NCBI GenBank assembly: GCA_001643475.1
Contig: LXTK01000064.1
Span: 1-7,587, forward strand
Source of the DNA: Proteobacteria bacterium SPGG2
GTDB lineage: Bacteria; Pseudomonadota; Gammaproteobacteria; Acidiferrobacterales; SPGG2
Length of the DNA: 7,587 nucleotides
Direction: 5' to 3'
Positions 6,226-7,587 of the stretch are shown here, in pieces. The position numbers were made by a program, and so were the translations under genes. Position 1 is the first letter of the stretch; every line of letters begins with the position of its first letter. The notes under the pieces are model-generated. The model saw only the letters and a list, made by a program, of their open reading frames with translations. It did no database searches and had not been told where the DNA came from.

Positions 6226-7137
6226 ATGACTGCTGATAATATGTTTGCCCGTAAGCCGGCGGGGAATACACCGGTATTGAAAGACTGGGGCGTCAATTCC
6301 GAATATGGTGTGTTACGAGATGTTTTGCTCGGTCCGCCAGACAACTTTCATTGGCTACCAACCAGTTCTCTTTCGAAAGCGACCCTACGGCGCGGCTACG
6401 AATTCGACAGAGCATTGGCACTTAACCAGCACCGCGAGATGGTACAGGCCTACGAGGACGCGGGCATCAAGGTCCATTTTCTTGAGGCCGACGAGAATCT
6501 CCCATACCAGGTGTTCGCTCGCGACTCGAATTTTATGACGCACTACGGTGCGGTGGTCACGCAGATGGCCCAGTGGTGGCGGCGCGGAGAATATGCACCG
6601 GTGATTCGCTTTTATCAGGATCTCGGCATTCCTATTTACGATATGGTCACAGCTGGATCTTTTGAAGGCGGTGATTTCGATGTTATCGAACCGGGCTGTG
6701 TGCTCATTGGCTATGGGGGTGAACGAACCCAAGAACAGTCAGCTCGACAAGTCGGTCAGTGGTTCGAAAAGGAAGACTGGGAAGTCAAGATCATCGATTT
6801 CGACGAGTTTTATGTCCATATCGATTTAATGGTATGTATGGTGGCGGAAAAACTTGCCGCGGTTTGCCTTGAAACAACGGATGCGCAAGTTGTTCGCTGG
6901 TTAAAGGACAAGAATATAGAAATTATCCCAGTCAGTTTTGAAGACACGATGGCGCTAGGGTGTAACGTGATGGCACTGGGTAATGATGCCGTTATATCTA
7001 CCGCGCAGAGTCAAGATCTAAACCAACAATTGCGCGCCCGTGGCTTTACCGTTTATGACCCCGACGTATCTCAGTTTACCCTTGGCGGCGGCGGTGTTCA
7101 TTGTATGGCACAACCCTTGCGTCGCGATCCTGTCTAA
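6226..7137 (+). CDS. Dimethylarginine dimethylaminohydrolase / arginine deiminase-like (guanidino-group modifying) enzyme
   Basis: This 303-residue protein (ATG start) belongs to the amidinotransferase/arginine deiminase/DDAH superfamily, which attacks guanidino carbons through a cysteine adduct. All key positions are visible: FARDSNF with Asp100 (substrate-binding Asp), EGGDFDV with Glu147 and Asp150, the catalytic His198 in VHIDLMV, and the nucleophile Cys293 in GGGGVHCMAQPLRR. The N-terminus has the family-typical WGVNSEYGVLRDVLLGPP. Length is nearer to DDAH (about 255-285 residues) than to arginine deiminase (about 400). Expected chemistry is hydrolysis of arginine, a methylated arginine or another guanidine, or amidino transfer; specificity cannot be read here. 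It is cytoplasmic, with no signal peptide. ATG 6226 has TAAG 5 bases upstream; a GTG at 6220 is an alternative that adds two residues, and ATG 6241 is possible. It is divergent from the cupin gene. Confidence 0.87.
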   Translation: MTADNMFARKPAGNTPVLKDWGVNSEYGVLRDVLLGPPDNFHWLPTSSLSKATLRRGYEFDRALALNQHREMVQAYEDAGIKVHFLEADENLPYQVFARDSNFMTHYGAVVTQMAQWWRRGEYAPVIRFYQDLGIPIYDMVTAGSFEGGDFDVIEPGCVLIGYGGERTQEQSARQVGQWFEKEDWEVKIIDFDEFYVHIDLMVCMVAEKLAAVCLETTDAQVVRWLKDKNIEIIPVSFEDTMALGCNVMALGNDAVISTAQSQDLNQQLRARGFTVYDPDVSQFTLGGGGVHCMAQPLRRDPV

Positions 7138-7152
7138 TTCGGCGATCACCCT

Positions 7153-7172
7153 AGGTGGGAGACGGCCCACCT
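7153..7172 (+). terminator. GC-rich hairpin 15 bases after the DDAH-like gene
   Basis: AGGTGGG (7153-7159) pairs perfectly with CCCACCT (7166-7172) around a 6-base loop. Position just past the stop codon suggests a transcription terminator. The nearest T-rich stretch (GTTCTTTTCT, from 7182) starts 10 bases beyond the stem, so it is not an ideal Rho-independent terminator. The same bases lie at the downstream end of the - strand aminotransferase-like frame. Confidence 0.4.
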
Positions 7173-7197
7173 GTGGCTTGCGTTCTTTTCTGAGAGG

Positions 7198-7334
7198 CTC
7201 CCGACGAACGTCATCCCAGGCGTTGCTAATGCCTTTTCGCAAGCGATCCATCATACCGTCGATCTGCTCAGGCGTGATGATAAGCGGGTAAATTCACCGT
7301 TGATATACATGGGTCGCATTTCGTGGGTTTTCCT
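7198..7334 (-). pseudogene. Relic of the C-terminal end of a class III (omega) aminotransferase
   Basis: On the - strand, bases 7293 down to 7198 translate as a continuous 32-residue stretch that opens IYPLIITPEQIDGMMDRLRK and ends WDDVRRE. This closely resembles the C-terminus of PLP-dependent class III aminotransferases, in which a strand ending PLIIT is followed by a helix of the EEQIDEMxDRLRxAL type. Just upstream the frame is closed by TGA (7296-7294), but the next frame, read across a one-base shift, gives MRPMYINGE, which could be the preceding strand (7319 to about 7293), itself closed by a TGA at 7337-7335. The gene has no body: a + strand gene starts at 7406. It therefore looks like a frameshifted remnant left by deletion or rearrangement. 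The frame stays open on to base 7018, inside the DDAH-like gene, which has no meaning. Short matches can mislead. Confidence 0.42.
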
Positions 7335-7347
7335 TCATTATTTAGGG

Positions 7348-7376
7348 TCGAAATCACCCCTGGCTTGGAATATGAT
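7348..7376 (+). promoter_or_regulatory. Putative sigma-70 promoter for the Tat-signal gene
   Basis: TCGAAA (7348-7353) matches the -35 consensus at four of six bases and TATGAT (7371-7376) matches the -10 at five of six, with the ideal 17-base spacing. A transcript starting near 7383 would have a leader of about 23 bases containing the strong ribosome site at 7393-7398. Confidence 0.45.
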
Positions 7377-7392
7377 AACTGACTTCCACAAC

Positions 7393-7398
7393 AGGAGG
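7393..7398 (+). promoter_or_regulatory. Strong Shine-Dalgarno site (AGGAGG)
   Basis: AGGAGG with a 7-base spacer to the ATG at 7406 is a near-perfect ribosome-binding site and settles the start of the Tat-signal gene. It is the strongest such site in the window, consistent with a highly translated product such as a periplasmic binding protein. Confidence 0.8.
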
Positions 7399-7405
7399 AC
7401 AACCG

Positions 7406-7587
7406 ATGAAAATCTACGACCGAAATCGCCAAAAACAATTGGATCAATGGGTTGAAAAGCTATTCCAGGAGCGGATAAACCGCCGGGATTTCATACGCCG
7501 AGGGACGGCGTTGGGCATTTCCGCAGTGTTCTTATCGGATATTCTTGCTCTGCATAATAAAGCCTTTGCGGCGCAAGCCCCGTCTCC
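7406..7587 (+). CDS. Tat-exported protein, N-terminal 60 residues; possibly an ABC transporter substrate-binding protein
   Basis: The frame begins at ATG 7406 and runs off the window end. The N-terminus is a twin-arginine signal peptide: a charged n-region, then N25-R26-R27-D28-F29-I30-R31, matching the (S/T)RRxFLK motif, a hydrophobic stretch (about residues 33-49) that includes GTALGISAVFLSDILAL, and Ala-rich candidate cleavage sites AFA (53-55) and AQA (56-58). The product is therefore exported folded, and the mature domain is beyond the window. The long n-region with a helix-like segment before the RR motif is often seen on solute-binding proteins of peptide, opine or polyamine ABC transporters, so this is the most likely identity, but the evidence here is only the signal peptide and context. 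It follows the DDAH-like gene by 268 bases and appears to have its own promoter. Confidence 0.75.
   Translation, partial: MKIYDRNRQKQLDQWVEKLFQERINRRDFIRRGTALGISAVFLSDILALHNKAFAAQAPS

Noticed and set aside
7250..7319. MRPMYINGEF on the - strand resembles the start of an aldehyde dehydrogenase
   Set aside because: Only a handful of residues match and the frame stops at once; the adjoining aminotransferase-like stretch explains the region better.

Overview
The window looks bacterial and most like a proteobacterium. Genes are tightly packed, GC content is moderately high, Shine-Dalgarno-type ribosome sites are present, and one gene encodes a twin-arginine (Tat) signal peptide. No RNA gene, phage gene, insertion sequence or CRISPR array was seen, so I cannot place the organism more precisely. 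It reads as a catabolic or accessory metabolic region.

Layout. (1) Bases 2-907 hold the 3' part of an acyl-CoA dehydrogenase gene that starts before the window. (2) After a 225-base gap, bases 1133-5492 hold three translationally coupled genes on the + strand. Two are tandem paralogous FAD-dependent oxidoreductases of the phytoene desaturase/PYROXD2-like group; the third is a GcvT-like folate-binding aminomethyltransferase or demethylase. The overlaps are TAATG and ATGA. (3) A 219-base non-coding gap with a long imperfect palindrome separates this operon from a convergent small cupin gene (5712-6056, - strand). (4) A 169-base divergent intergenic region rich in dyads separates the cupin from a + strand guanidino-group hydrolase or transferase gene of the DDAH/arginine deiminase-like family (6226-7137). 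(5) Bases 7138-7405 hold a hairpin, a - strand relic resembling the C-terminus of a class III aminotransferase, and a promoter-like site. (6) From 7406 to the window end is the start of a Tat-exported protein, possibly an ABC transporter substrate-binding protein.

How the genes may work together (inference). In dimethylglycine and sarcosine dehydrogenases, a flavin amine-oxidising domain is fused to a GcvT-like domain that passes the one-carbon unit to tetrahydrofolate. The operon at 1133-5492 could be a split version of that logic with an unusual flavoprotein partner. The nearby DDAH-like enzyme, which in some relatives releases methylamines from methylated arginine, the aminotransferase relic and a possible exported binding protein all fit a theme of methylated or guanidino nitrogen compound uptake and breakdown. 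The substrate cannot be read from sequence alone.
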